Assembly: GCF_001278115.1 (NCBI RefSeq)
Contig: NZ_LIYD01000005.1
Span: 3,554,928-3,618,927 of the forward strand
DNA length: 64,000 nucleotides
Direction of reading: 5' to 3'
DNA from: Flavobacterium akiainvivens
Lineage (GTDB): Bacteria; Bacteroidota; Bacteroidia; Flavobacteriales; Flavobacteriaceae
Both the position numbers and the translations under genes were made by a program. The stretch's first letter is position 1; every line of letters begins with the position of its first letter. Shown piece after piece: positions 1-8,288 of this stretch. The notes below the pieces were generated by a model. It was not told the DNA's origin. It was given only the letters and a program-made list of their open reading frames with translations, and searched no databases.

Positions 1-23
1 GAAGTTATACGAGCCATTTTTTA

Positions 24-770
24 TTACCAGCTTTCCTTAAATCCTTCGGCAAGGGCAGCCATGTATTTTTCCAGGTTAAACTTATACAGGTTGGGTGCCT
101 TGTGTGCACCCCCGCGTCGGGTTTCTTCCTGTTTGTCTAAAATGTCATAAGCCATCATTTTACGGTAAAAATTGCCGCGGTTCAGCTTTTTGCCCAATAT
201 AATTTCATACAGCTTTTGTAGCTCAGGCATTGTAAACTCTTCCGGCAGCAGGTTCATGCCTATAGGCTTGTAGTTAAGCTGCCTCCTTAGTGTTATTAGT
301 GCCTCATCTAAAATCCTGCGGTGGTCCATCATCATTTCCGGAAGCTCGTTTACATCCTTCCATTCGCACGCTTCGCCTAAATCATCAATCACAGGCTCAA
401 CATTGGTATAATCAACCAGCGCATAAAAGCCCACGCTTATAAAGCGCTGTTTGTGCCATAATGTATCAGGATAATCGTTAAAAAACGATTCGCTCCTGTT
501 AAGTTCGGCAAATACCCTGAATTGTTCCAGGTATATGTTGTTTGCCCCTGTGCGTTCAGATAATATGCGGCCTGCGGCAGCATGTATTTCTTCTTCTTTT
601 TCCATGTAGCCACCCGGTAAAGACCACGTGTCCTGCTCTTTTAGCTTTAGCAGTAAAACTTTTAAAGTAGCATCATGAAAACCAAACAACACGCAGTCCA
701 GCGAAATATGCGGCAGGTATAAGCCCCATGCTTCTTTAGAACGTGCGGTTAAAAGCTCTTTTAAATTCAT
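24..770 (-). CDS. NUDIX-fold transcriptional regulator (NrtR-like)
   Basis: About 248 residues: an N-terminal NUDIX fold (roughly residues 12-145) followed by a winged-helix region (about 165-245, containing LLPEEFTMPELQKLYE). This is the layout of NrtR/AraR-type regulators, which use the NUDIX domain to sense a nucleotide-sugar or sugar ligand. The NUDIX box is degenerate: in the GX5EX7REUXEEXGU pattern the RE pair reads RI and the EE pair reads ER, so hydrolysis is unlikely and sensing more likely. I chose the ATG ending at 770 (MNLKELL) over an upstream ATG at 791, since it starts nearer to family members. A second member lies at 51767-52486. The target is not visible here. The family call is firm and the ligand unknown. 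Confidence 0.82.
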   Translation of the reverse strand: MNLKELLTARSKEAWGLYLPHISLDCVLFGFHDATLKVLLLKLKEQDTWSLPGGYMEKEEEIHAAAGRILSERTGANNIYLEQFRVFAELNRSESFFNDYPDTLWHKQRFISVGFYALVDYTNVEPVIDDLGEACEWKDVNELPEMMMDHRRILDEALITLRRQLNYKPIGMNLLPEEFTMPELQKLYEIILGKKLNRGNFYRKMMAYDILDKQEETRRGGAHKAPNLYKFNLEKYMAALAEGFKESW

Positions 771-926
771 AACCTTATTTTCTCTTCCCAATCCGCAAAA
801 GTAAACCTTTTTGGCTCACACTTAAGTTTTTATGAAACTATTTGCATTTCAAAATTTATTGCTTATATTTGAAGCATTAAATTTAGCATTTCCCAAAAAA
901 GCTAAGTTGGTTGATTTATTGTTTAG

Positions 927-960
927 AAAAGCCGTTGACATACTCGCAACGGCTTTTTTT
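927..960 (-). terminator. Terminator hairpin after the SDR gene
   Basis: AAAAGCCGTTG (927-937) pairs with CAACGGCTTTT (947-957) around a 9-nt loop. There is a T run on both strands, longer on the + strand. It lies just past the stop of the minus-strand dehydrogenase gene and before the next minus-strand gene. Confidence 0.75.
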
Positions 961-981
961 ATGCTCTTATGTTTAAGGGCG

Positions 982-1734
982 TTATACTACTGTATAACCA
1001 CCATCGGCAATAAAGTATGCCCCCGTTGTAAACGACGATTTATCGCTGCTAAGGAATGCCACAAGCTCGGCAATTTCTTCCGGTTTGCCCAGGCGGTTCA
1101 TGCTTGCTTTTGCGGCAATTGCACTGCGCGAGGCATCATCAAGGTTGGCATCCAGCAGGGGAGTGGCTATATAACCCGGCCCAACTGAATTACAGCGAAT
1201 GTTTTTCTGGCCATACTCGGCGGCAATGTTTTTAGTAAGGCCCACAACACCGTGTTTGGCAGCAGTGTAAGCCACGCTGTTTGGTGCTGCAACCGTGCCG
1301 TGTATAGAGGCAATATTTACAATATTACCGCCACCCTGTTTGTCCATTTGCTCCAGCTGGTAGCGGCAGGCATAAAACACACCACTAAGGTTAAGGGCAA
1401 TTACCTTATCCCACCCGGCAATGTCATATTCGCCTGTTGGGGCAGCAGGCCCGCCAATACCGGCATTGTTGCAGGCAATGTCAAGGCGGCCGTATTTAGC
1501 CACGGTTTCATCTACAAATTTCTTGTTGTCTTCCGGTTTAGAAGAGTCTCCCTTTATAAAAAAGGCCTCGCCACCGGCGGCTGTAATGGCCTTAACGGTT
1601 TCTTCGCCGTGGGCTTCGTTAACATCGGCTATTACTACTTTGGCACCTTCGCGGGCATAGGTTTCGGCAATGGCACGGCCTATTCCTGAGCCACCACCCG
1701 ATACAAATGCCACTTTATCTTTTAAAATTGACAT
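982..1734 (-). CDS. SDR family NAD(P)-dependent oxidoreductase
   Basis: A 250-residue classical short-chain dehydrogenase, full length for the family. It has the cofactor motif GGGSGIG (13-19), NNAG (89-92), structural Asn115 and the catalytic set Ser143, Tyr156, Lys160, and it ends with the usual TGAYFIADGGYTVV-type tail. Acidic residues after beta-2 (IADVNE, Asp37) favour NAD over NADP. It is cytosolic, and the substrate cannot be told from sequence; the closest general class is glucose/3-oxoacyl-type dehydrogenases. The gene stands alone, divergent from umuC, with its own terminator downstream. Confidence 0.88.
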   Translation of the reverse strand: MSILKDKVAFVSGGGSGIGRAIAETYAREGAKVVIADVNEAHGEETVKAITAAGGEAFFIKGDSSKPEDNKKFVDETVAKYGRLDIACNNAGIGGPAAPTGEYDIAGWDKVIALNLSGVFYACRYQLEQMDKQGGGNIVNIASIHGTVAAPNSVAYTAAKHGVVGLTKNIAAEYGQKNIRCNSVGPGYIATPLLDANLDDASRSAIAAKASMNRLGKPEEIAELVAFLSSDKSSFTTGAYFIADGGYTVV

Positions 1735-1868
1735 AAACTTATGTTTTATTTGTTTGTCTTATAAAGTTACACAATATATTTCATTGCTTAATAAAGAAGC
1801 GAGTTTAAATTTTAGTTAAGTAAATTATTTTATTCTTTCTTTTATAAGAAAATAATCAAATAATTTTA

Positions 1869-1876
1869 TAGCTTTG
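1869..1876 (+). promoter_or_regulatory. Putative -7 element of the umuC operon
   Basis: TAGCTTTG matches the Bacteroidota -7 consensus TAnnTTTG exactly. It ends only 4 nt before the umuC ATG at 1881, so a transcript starting here would be leaderless or nearly so. No good TTG -33 element is seen at the normal distance. Confidence 0.4.
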
Positions 1877-1880
1877 CTGT

Positions 1881-3152
1881 ATGTATGCATTAATTGACTG
1901 TAATAACTTTTATGTATCCTGCGAAAGGGTATTTCAGCCGCAGTTTAACGGCAGGCCCGTAGTGGTATTGTCTAACAACGACGGCTGTATAATATCGCGC
2001 AGTGAAGAGGCTAAGGCACTGGGTATAGACATGGCCCAGCCGGAGTTTAAGATACGTAAAGAGTTACGGCAGTTTAATGTAAAAGTGTTTTCGTCTAACT
2101 ATTCGCTGTATGGCGATTTGAGCGAACGGGTTTTTGCCGTAATGAACACCTTTACGCCAAATGTGGAAAAGTACAGCATAGACGAAGCCTTTCTTGATTT
2201 TACAGGCGTTGCGGTAGCTGATTTTGATGCCTATGGTATGGAAATGAAGGAAACGGTGCTTAAATGGTTAAGCCTGCCCATTTGCGTGGGGGTGGCGCCC
2301 AGCAAAACCCTGGCAAAAGCAGCCAACAGAATAGCCAAGAAGTATCAGGAGCAAACAAAAGGCGTGTATGTTATAGATACTGATGAAAAGCGCCTAAAGG
2401 CCTTAAAGTGGCTTAAAATAGGCGATGTGTGGGGCATAGGCTATCGCACGGTAAAAAAACTTAAGGCTATAGGTGTGCAAAAAGCAATAGACTTTATACA
2501 GCCGGGTATGGAGCAGTGGATTAAAAAGAATATGGGGGTTATTGGTATGCGCATTAAGCTCGAACTGCAAGGCACACCCGCAATAGGCAGCGGCGAGGTT
2601 CCCGAAGAAAAGAAAAGCATTGCCACTACCCGCAGCTTCCCTAAGCAGTTAACGGATTATGACCTGATACGCGAACGGGTGTCTACCTTTGCTACCGTTA
2701 CTGCCGAAAAACTGCGCAGGCAAAATTCCTGCTGCCATACGATTATTGTAATGCTGGTGGCCGATAAGCACAGTATAGACATACCCAAGTACCACTACAG
2801 CAGGGCGCTTACCCTGCCTTATGCTACAAACAGTGCGCTTACCATAAGCGCCACTGCCATACAATTGCTTAAACAGCTTATGGCGGCTACCGATACCGTT
2901 AAGTTTAAAAAGGCGGGTGTAATTGTTACGGAACTTATTCCTGATAATGCAAAGCAGTTTGACCTGTTTGTAGACGAAGACCCGCGCCACCTTAAGCTTA
3001 TGACGGCTATGGATAAAGTAAACCAAAAGATGGGTACGCGCATAATCCGCCTGGGGGCGCAGGCTGAAAAAACCTGGGATATGAAGCAAAATATGCGCTC
3101 GCCACGATATACAACAGCATTTAAAGATATACTTACAGTACAATGCCGGTAA
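1881..3152 (+). CDS. umuC: Y-family DNA polymerase, UmuC subunit
   Basis: 423 residues, the normal UmuC length. It is the catalytic subunit of DNA polymerase V, which copies past DNA lesions. Palm metal ligands are visible at Asp6 (MYALIDCNNFY) and Asp101-Glu102 (KYSIDEAFLDF). SNNDGCIISRS (31-41) is the UmuC finger motif, followed by a thumb (about 170-240), a little-finger domain (about 245-360) and the UmuC-specific C-terminus. The start is fixed by the family N-terminus. It overlaps umuD by 10 nt (ATG at 3143). The order umuC then umuD is the reverse of the Escherichia coli operon. No LexA box was recognised upstream. Confidence 0.95.
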   Translation: MYALIDCNNFYVSCERVFQPQFNGRPVVVLSNNDGCIISRSEEAKALGIDMAQPEFKIRKELRQFNVKVFSSNYSLYGDLSERVFAVMNTFTPNVEKYSIDEAFLDFTGVAVADFDAYGMEMKETVLKWLSLPICVGVAPSKTLAKAANRIAKKYQEQTKGVYVIDTDEKRLKALKWLKIGDVWGIGYRTVKKLKAIGVQKAIDFIQPGMEQWIKKNMGVIGMRIKLELQGTPAIGSGEVPEEKKSIATTRSFPKQLTDYDLIRERVSTFATVTAEKLRRQNSCCHTIIVMLVADKHSIDIPKYHYSRALTLPYATNSALTISATAIQLLKQLMAATDTVKFKKAGVIVTELIPDNAKQFDLFVDEDPRHLKLMTAMDKVNQKMGTRIIRLGAQAEKTWDMKQNMRSPRYTTAFKDILTVQCR

Positions 3153-3589
3153 AACGCTACATACAGCCGCTTTCTGTTTATGTCCCGCATTATAATGCAG
3201 GCACGGCATTGCCTATGGCTGCAGGTACGGTGCAGGCCGGTTTTCCCTCTCCGGCGCTCGATTTTATGGAGTATAAGATAGACCTTAACAGGGAACTATC
3301 GCGCAATGATGCCGCTACGTTTTATGTAAAGGTAGCCGGAAACTCCATGACGGGAGCAGGAATAGACGAGAGCGACATACTGGTGGTAGACCGTAGCCTG
3401 CCACCCCATGACGGCAGTATAGCCGTGTGCCTTATTGATACAGAATTTACCGTAAAACGCCTTAAAGTACAGCCTGACTGCTTGTACCTGGTGCCTGAAA
3501 ACCCTGACTATCCACTACTACAGGTTACCGAAAACAACCAGTTTATGGTATGGGGTATTGTAACTTATGTAATTAAAAAGGTAGTATAG
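3143..3589 (+). CDS. umuD: UmuD-like S24 autoprotease, polymerase V subunit
   Basis: 148 residues, homologous to UmuD. It self-cleaves when RecA filaments form, and the processed dimer partners UmuC. The cleavage site aligns at Ala32-Gly33 in VQAGFPSP (Cys-Gly in E. coli). The catalytic dyad is Ser68 (GNSM) and Lys105 (EFTVKRL), 37 residues apart exactly as in E. coli. The N-terminus has no DNA-binding domain, so this is not a LexA repressor. It is about nine residues longer at the N-terminus than E. coli UmuD. It is translationally coupled to umuC, and the HPP gene follows after 14 nt. Confidence 0.94.
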   Translation: MPVKRYIQPLSVYVPHYNAGTALPMAAGTVQAGFPSPALDFMEYKIDLNRELSRNDAATFYVKVAGNSMTGAGIDESDILVVDRSLPPHDGSIAVCLIDTEFTVKRLKVQPDCLYLVPENPDYPLLQVTENNQFMVWGIVTYVIKKVV

Positions 3590-3603
3590 CTTACCTTTGC
3601 TGC

Positions 3604-4182
3604 ATGAGGAAAAAAGTACAGCGCCATCTTAAAAAGGCCGGATATATTATTTATAAAGAAACCCTTATTGATGCTAAAGAACACCTGTGGACCTTTATTG
3701 GCGCTTTCTTGGGTATTGGTTTAATTGGGTTTATAAGCAGCTACTACCTGCCTGTTTCTGATTATATTTTTGTTATAGGCTCATTTGGGGCATCATCGGT
3801 ACTGATATATGGGGCCATAAACAGCCCGCTTGCCCAGCCGCGTAACCTTATTGGCGGGCACGTAATATCAGCGCTGGTAGGGGTAACGGTGTATAAATTT
3901 ATTCCCGCAGAACTGTGGCTTACCTCGGCGCTTTCTGTAGCACTGGCTATTATAGCTATGCAGATGACTAAAACCCTGCATCCACCCGGCGGGGCTACAG
4001 CGTTAATTGCTACTGTGGGTTCACCCAAAATACACGCCCTGGGCTATTTTTATGTACTCAGTCCGGTGCTTTCAGGGGTACTCATACTGTTTTTGGTGGC
4101 GTTGGTTTGTAACAACGCTACATCACACAGAAGCTATCCTAAAAACAAACAGTGGTATAAATTTTGGCTCAGGAAATATTAA
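3604..4182 (+). CDS. HPP family integral membrane protein
   Basis: 192 residues with four to five hydrophobic segments (about 30-48, 58-74, 85-102, 108-125, 150-172) and the signature LHPPGGATAL, which gives the HPP family its name. Plant and cyanobacterial relatives have been linked to nitrite transport across inner membranes; the bacterial role is not settled. It lies 14 nt after umuD and before a strong terminator, so it is probably the third gene of the umuCD transcript. A role in mutagenesis is not implied by the sequence. Confidence 0.85.
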   Translation: MRKKVQRHLKKAGYIIYKETLIDAKEHLWTFIGAFLGIGLIGFISSYYLPVSDYIFVIGSFGASSVLIYGAINSPLAQPRNLIGGHVISALVGVTVYKFIPAELWLTSALSVALAIIAMQMTKTLHPPGGATALIATVGSPKIHALGYFYVLSPVLSGVLILFLVALVCNNATSHRSYPKNKQWYKFWLRKY

Positions 4183-4189
4183 AGCATAA

Positions 4190-4214
4190 AAAAATCGGGT
4201 ATTACCCGATTTTT
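4190..4214. terminator. Bidirectional terminator between HPP and PepSY genes
   Basis: AAAAATCGGGT (4190-4200) and ACCCGATTTTT (4204-4214) form a perfect 11-bp stem with a 3-nt loop. The A and T runs let it work for both convergent genes. The stop codon of the minus-strand gene lies inside the hairpin. Confidence 0.88.
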
Positions 4215-5389
4215 GTTTTTAAAGGCGTTGCTGCTTTCTTGTCTTTTTTAGTACGCCCGCGCCATATCAGGAAACCCGTTATGGGAAGCATGGCACAGGT
4301 AAAGCTTACTATAAAGGCTATTATTTTACCCGGAATGCCCAGTATGGCACCCACGTGAATATCATAATTGGCTGTAATTAGCTTTTCGCCAAAGTTCTTC
4401 TCGCTGTGGTCGCGTACGTGTAATAATTTACCGGTGTATTTATCAAACTGAAGCTGGTGATATACAAAATACTTGCCCCTGTATTGCTGTACATAAGCCT
4501 GTATAGCGCCCTTTTTATCTTCAGGCATACCCACGCTTATAGCATCGGCAGAGGGATATTTTTTCCAGGTTGTGGCAGCAGCGGTATCAAACGCCTGGTT
4601 TTTATCGCCATTGCTAATTACCGATTCTTTCTTTACTACCTCAGGAGGTGTAATACTTTGTGAACCGGCTACATACACAATAGCCTGAAACCATGTAAAC
4701 GCCCACACCATGCCTGTAAAGGCTACAATAATAGCAATAGATGATATGTAAAAGCCAAAAATGTTATGCAGGTCATAGTTTTTACGGCGCCACTTGGTAG
4801 TGTCTTTCCACTGAAACCAAAAGCGCTGCTTGCGTGCCGCTTTGTTTTTTGGCCACCACAATATAAGGCCCGTTATAAGCATTATCACAAAAATGAAAGT
4901 ACTCCAGCCTACTATGGGCTGGCCTATTTCGGTTTTAAGCAGCAGGCTCCAATGCAGCATTTTTACAATATTGAAAAAGTCTTTTTCCTGGTCGTAAATG
5001 CCTAAAATCTCACCTGTATAAGGGTCTACATATATTTGGTAATAATATTCAATAGTATCAAAATACCAGATAGAGCTTGTTTCTTCAACCGCCTTATAAC
5101 AATGAAATTCGTATGCTTTTTCAGGGTCTTTGTAAATGTGCATATCCTCAAAGGCAATAGAATCTCCTACAGCCGCAAGGGTTTTGTTCCACACCACACT
5201 TGGCGCAAGCCTTTCGCCTTTAACCTCGGGTACATAAATAGCGTCATGGCGCTGCCACTCGGTTATTTCCTGGCTAAATACATAAATGCACCCGGTAACC
5301 GATAGCAATAACACAATAAGCCCGGAGGTAAGCCCGAGCCATAAGTGAATTTTTCCTGTCCAGTATTTTGGCTTTCTTTTTTTTGCCAT
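4202..5389 (-). CDS. PepSY-associated membrane protein (PiuB/FoxB-like)
   Basis: 395 residues with about four transmembrane segments (roughly 18-38, 160-180, 210-235, 350-372) enclosing two periplasmic PepSY-type regions. Conserved histidines lie at membrane edges (KIHLWLG, MLHWSLLL, YDLHNIFG, YDIHVG), typical of this family, whose members are thought to take part in periplasmic reduction or release of siderophore iron. It follows the TonB-dependent receptor on the same strand, which supports an iron role. An intergenic hairpin (5408-5442) lies between the two genes and may lower its expression relative to the receptor. Confidence 0.85.
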   Translation of the reverse strand: MAKKRKPKYWTGKIHLWLGLTSGLIVLLLSVTGCIYVFSQEITEWQRHDAIYVPEVKGERLAPSVVWNKTLAAVGDSIAFEDMHIYKDPEKAYEFHCYKAVEETSSIWYFDTIEYYYQIYVDPYTGEILGIYDQEKDFFNIVKMLHWSLLLKTEIGQPIVGWSTFIFVIMLITGLILWWPKNKAARKQRFWFQWKDTTKWRRKNYDLHNIFGFYISSIAIIVAFTGMVWAFTWFQAIVYVAGSQSITPPEVVKKESVISNGDKNQAFDTAAATTWKKYPSADAISVGMPEDKKGAIQAYVQQYRGKYFVYHQLQFDKYTGKLLHVRDHSEKNFGEKLITANYDIHVGAILGIPGKIIAFIVSFTCAMLPITGFLIWRGRTKKDKKAATPLKTKIG

Positions 5390-5407
5390 GGGCGCAATAT
5401 TAAAAAG

Positions 5408-5442
5408 AATTATCCTCCCTTAAGTTAAAAGGGAGGATAATT
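5408..5442 (-). terminator. Hairpin between receptor and PepSY genes
   Basis: AATTATCCTCCCTT (5408-5421) and AAGGGAGGATAATT (5429-5442) pair perfectly over 14 bp with a 7-nt loop. On the minus strand the stem is followed by CTTTTTA. It may be a partial terminator or a 3'-stabilising structure for the receptor mRNA. Confidence 0.65.
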
Positions 5443-5453
5443 TTATAATTGGT

Positions 5454-7940
5454 TTAGAAATTGTAAGTAAAGTTTGCTGCAAATACACGAGGCCTTTGCG
5501 GGCTTATTGTAGACCAGCCTTTGTAATACTCCTCGTTTGTAATGTTGTCAAGCTTAAGGGTAATAACAAAATCCTGTGCGTTGTAAAATACAGATGCATT
5601 TAGCACCGTGTACTCAGGCAGGGTAAAGGTACCGGCAAGGTTACGGTTAAATATTTTGTTTTCGCTGGCATAGTTGCCGCCAAAACCAAGCCCGAAACCG
5701 TTTAGTACGCCGGTGTTAAACCTGTAGCTTGCCCAAAGGTTAGCCAGGTTTTGGGGGCCTGCGCTTTCCGGCCTGCGGCCCAGGAAGTCATTACCTGCTT
5801 CTGCTTTTTCAAGGCGGCTGTCGTTATAGCTGTAGCCGGCAAGAATATTAAGGCCTTCTATAGGGCTTGCGCTTAAGCTGGCTTCAATACCTTTGTTTAC
5901 CTGCTCACCATCCTGGATATATTCTTCAGGGCTAACCGATATTACAGTGTTGCTTACCTTAATGTTGTAGTAGCTAACTGTAGCATTTAATTTGTTGTCT
6001 AACAGGTTAAGTTTTGTACCAAACTCAAGCTGGTTAGCTTGTTCAGGGTCAAAAGTAATAATATTGCCGCTTGGTGTAAGTACCGGAGCAACGTTTTTAA
6101 AACCATTCATGTAGTTGGCAAATACAGCAACTTTGTCCTGTATTGGCTGGTACACCACACCAAATTTAGGCGAAAGCGCTGTTTGGTTGTAGTCATCGGC
6201 TGTTGTGCTTATGTCGCCTTTGTTGCTAAAACGGTCTACACGAAGGCTGGCCATTACACTAAGATTAGGCAGCAGGTAAGCCACTTCGCTTGCATAAGCG
6301 CTGAAAATTTCCTGTTTTGATTTAGAGTAATTAACACCCGGGTCGCCAAGTGCCGCAATACCTGCATCGGCACCGGCCTGTGTAAGTACGCCTGTATCAT
6401 CGGCTATAGAACTCATAGGGATGTTAAACGCTGCGTGAAGTGCCGGAGCTATGGCTGCAAATATGGTTGGGTCTACACCAATGTTTACAAAACCCTGCGC
6501 ACCATAACCGGTGTTGTTGCCAATTACATTAGTATTGTAGTAGTCAAGGCCGCCTATAAATTTATGTTTAACAGCACCTGTATTAAACTCACCTATAAAG
6601 TTTTGTTGTATATCTGTACCAATAGTTTGAGAATTTTGCTTGCTGGTGTAGCGGGCAAATATCATACCGTCCTGAAAAACGGCACCTGTTTGTGCTTCTA
6701 TGGTAGAAGTACCTTCATAAAGATATGAATAGTAACCATCTGATTTAGATGAGTTGCGCGACACAATGGTTTGAGATGTCCATTGGTCAGACAGCTTGTA
6801 GTTCATCTGGCCCTGAAGGTTAAAGGTAGGGGTGTCTATATAAAGGTCATTACCGGTGTAAGAGCGGTATGGGTTGTAACCCAGCTCAGCAATGTTAGTA
6901 GCCCTTAGCGGAGAGAAACGGTCTACAAACAGCATAGTTTGGTTAGTGCTGCGGCCGTTGTAAAACTCTGTATTGATGTTAAAAGTAAGCCTGTCGTTTA
7001 CTTTATAAAGTAATGATGGCGCTACAAAAAGCGATTTCCTGAAGCCTGCATCCTGAAAACTGTTCTCTGTATGATAAGCTGCATTTAGCCTTACAAATGC
7101 TTTTTGGCTGTCGCCCAGAGGGGTATTGATGTCAAGAGTTGTGCGGTTTAGGCCATAAGTGCCTGCTGTATAAGATATGTTACCTCCAAAAGTTTCAAAA
7201 GGCCTTTTAGTAGTAATGTTTATAAGGCCGCCATAAGATACAAGGCTGCTGCCAAAAAGCGTGCTCGATGGGCCTTTTAAAACTTCAATGCGCTCTATAT
7301 TAGCAGGGTCCGGGCTGCCGTTAGTAAGGCCGGGTACACCGTTTATCATGGTAGGCTGTACTGCAAAACCCCTTAATGAAAAGTAGCCTGCGCCATCACT
7401 GCCCCTTCCGGTAGATTCCCAAAGCTTGTCTATGCCCGGTGCATTTTTAAGTGCATCGTCAAAATTTGTAACTACCTGTTCTTTTAAAACTTCGGCAGTA
7501 ATGGTATTGTAAACCTGTGGGTTTTCTATGTCTTTAAGTGGCATTTTGCTTACCACCTGGCTTTCTTTTCGTGCAAATTTATTAACCTGGCCTTCAATAA
7601 CCACTTCTTTCATTTGCTCGGCACTTTCAGCAAGGGTAAAGTCTTTAACAACTTTTTCGCCGGCTGCTACCGTTACAACATCTTCCTGGGTGGTAATACC
7701 CACCGCCGTAATGCGTATTGTGTATGTGCCCGGTTTTACGTTTTTAAATTCATAAGCGCCGCTTGCGTCGCTCACGGTGCTAAATGATGTGCCTTTAAGG
7801 GCAACGTTTATGCTTTCAGCAGCCGAATTGTCACTAAGTACAATAGTGCCGCTAATTCCCGCCTTGTTTTGTGCCCATAGTACTACGGTACTTAAAAGCA
7901 TAAAAGCAGAAAAGAACTTTTTTAATGTGTTTGTGTTCAT
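5454..7940 (-). CDS. TonB-dependent siderophore receptor with carboxypeptidase-like domain
   Basis: 828 residues from the chosen ATG (MNTNTLKKFFS). There is a signal peptide ending near VVLWAQ, a carboxypeptidase-regulatory-like beta-sandwich (about 25-105), a plug domain (about 120-230, with RGFAVQPTMINGVPG and RIEVLKGPSSTLFGSS typical of siderophore receptors), then a 22-strand barrel ending in the aromatic tail FAANFTYNF. It imports ferric chelates across the outer membrane using TonB energy. A TTG codon at 7964 is rejected as start because it overlaps the -7 promoter element. The downstream partner is the PepSY protein. The exact ligand is not known. Confidence 0.93.
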   Translation of the reverse strand: MNTNTLKKFFSAFMLLSTVVLWAQNKAGISGTIVLSDNSAAESINVALKGTSFSTVSDASGAYEFKNVKPGTYTIRITAVGITTQEDVVTVAAGEKVVKDFTLAESAEQMKEVVIEGQVNKFARKESQVVSKMPLKDIENPQVYNTITAEVLKEQVVTNFDDALKNAPGIDKLWESTGRGSDGAGYFSLRGFAVQPTMINGVPGLTNGSPDPANIERIEVLKGPSSTLFGSSLVSYGGLINITTKRPFETFGGNISYTAGTYGLNRTTLDINTPLGDSQKAFVRLNAAYHTENSFQDAGFRKSLFVAPSLLYKVNDRLTFNINTEFYNGRSTNQTMLFVDRFSPLRATNIAELGYNPYRSYTGNDLYIDTPTFNLQGQMNYKLSDQWTSQTIVSRNSSKSDGYYSYLYEGTSTIEAQTGAVFQDGMIFARYTSKQNSQTIGTDIQQNFIGEFNTGAVKHKFIGGLDYYNTNVIGNNTGYGAQGFVNIGVDPTIFAAIAPALHAAFNIPMSSIADDTGVLTQAGADAGIAALGDPGVNYSKSKQEIFSAYASEVAYLLPNLSVMASLRVDRFSNKGDISTTADDYNQTALSPKFGVVYQPIQDKVAVFANYMNGFKNVAPVLTPSGNIITFDPEQANQLEFGTKLNLLDNKLNATVSYYNIKVSNTVISVSPEEYIQDGEQVNKGIEASLSASPIEGLNILAGYSYNDSRLEKAEAGNDFLGRRPESAGPQNLANLWASYRFNTGVLNGFGLGFGGNYASENKIFNRNLAGTFTLPEYTVLNASVFYNAQDFVITLKLDNITNEEYYKGWSTISPQRPRVFAANFTYNF

Positions 7941-7961
7941 TTTTTCTTTTGTTAGGTGCTG

Positions 7962-7992
7962 CAAATGTATTGCCCAAAAGATTACTACACAA
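7962..7992 (-). promoter_or_regulatory. Promoter of the TonB receptor gene
   Basis: On the minus strand TTG (7992-7990), a 20-nt spacer and TACATTTG (7969-7962) match the Bacteroidota TTG/TAnnTTTG promoter. The ATG follows about 22 nt later after an A-rich stretch. No Fur-box palindrome was recognised. Confidence 0.65.
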
Positions 7993-8237
7993 TGCTATTT
8001 TTAATTATTCTAAATTAACACAGAGCGAAAAGTGCTTTTTACAAAATCTTTATAATTTTAAAGAAAAACCATTTTCAATTTTATACTTTATCGTTTTATA
8101 ATTGAACTATTTTCAGAAAATTTGTAGGTAAAACCGTAAGTTATATTACTACAGTTAATGGTTTTAGCAATAATTTGTTTAATTTTATAACAAGAATGTT
8201 TAATCATGTTATAAAATTAAAATTACTTAAATGAAAA
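7993..8237. other. Intergenic stretch upstream of the TonB receptor, with long AT inverted repeat
   Basis: AT-rich with no credible gene. The main feature is a perfect inverted repeat: 16-nt arms at 8177-8192 and 8207-8222 (core TTAATTTTATAACA / TGTTATAAAATTAA) around a 14-nt loop. It lies between the efflux operon terminator and the receptor promoter, about 190 bp upstream of the latter. It could be a protein-binding site or a weak structure; it lacks the GC stem of a terminator. Confidence 0.5.
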
Positions 8238-8263
8238 AGCCCCGCACATTGCTGCGCGGGGCT
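8238..8263 (-). terminator. Terminator of the RND efflux operon
   Basis: AGCCCCGC (8238-8245) pairs with GCGGGGCT (8256-8263). On the minus strand it is followed by TTTTT. It sits 26 nt past the permease stop codon. Confidence 0.85.
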
Positions 8264-8288
8264 AACCTTCAATTTAGAAATCCTGAAA

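Noticed and set aside
832..1188. 118-residue open frame on the + strand
   Set aside because: It overlaps the real SDR gene on the other strand and has no family features; the first part overlaps a terminator hairpin.
1740..1881. LexA/SOS box ahead of umuC
   Set aside because: No dyad of the CTGT-N8-ACAG kind and no other clear LexA site seen.
5454..7964. TTG start for the TonB receptor at 7964
   Set aside because: It lies within the -7 promoter element and adds eight residues before a good signal peptide starting at the 7940 ATG.
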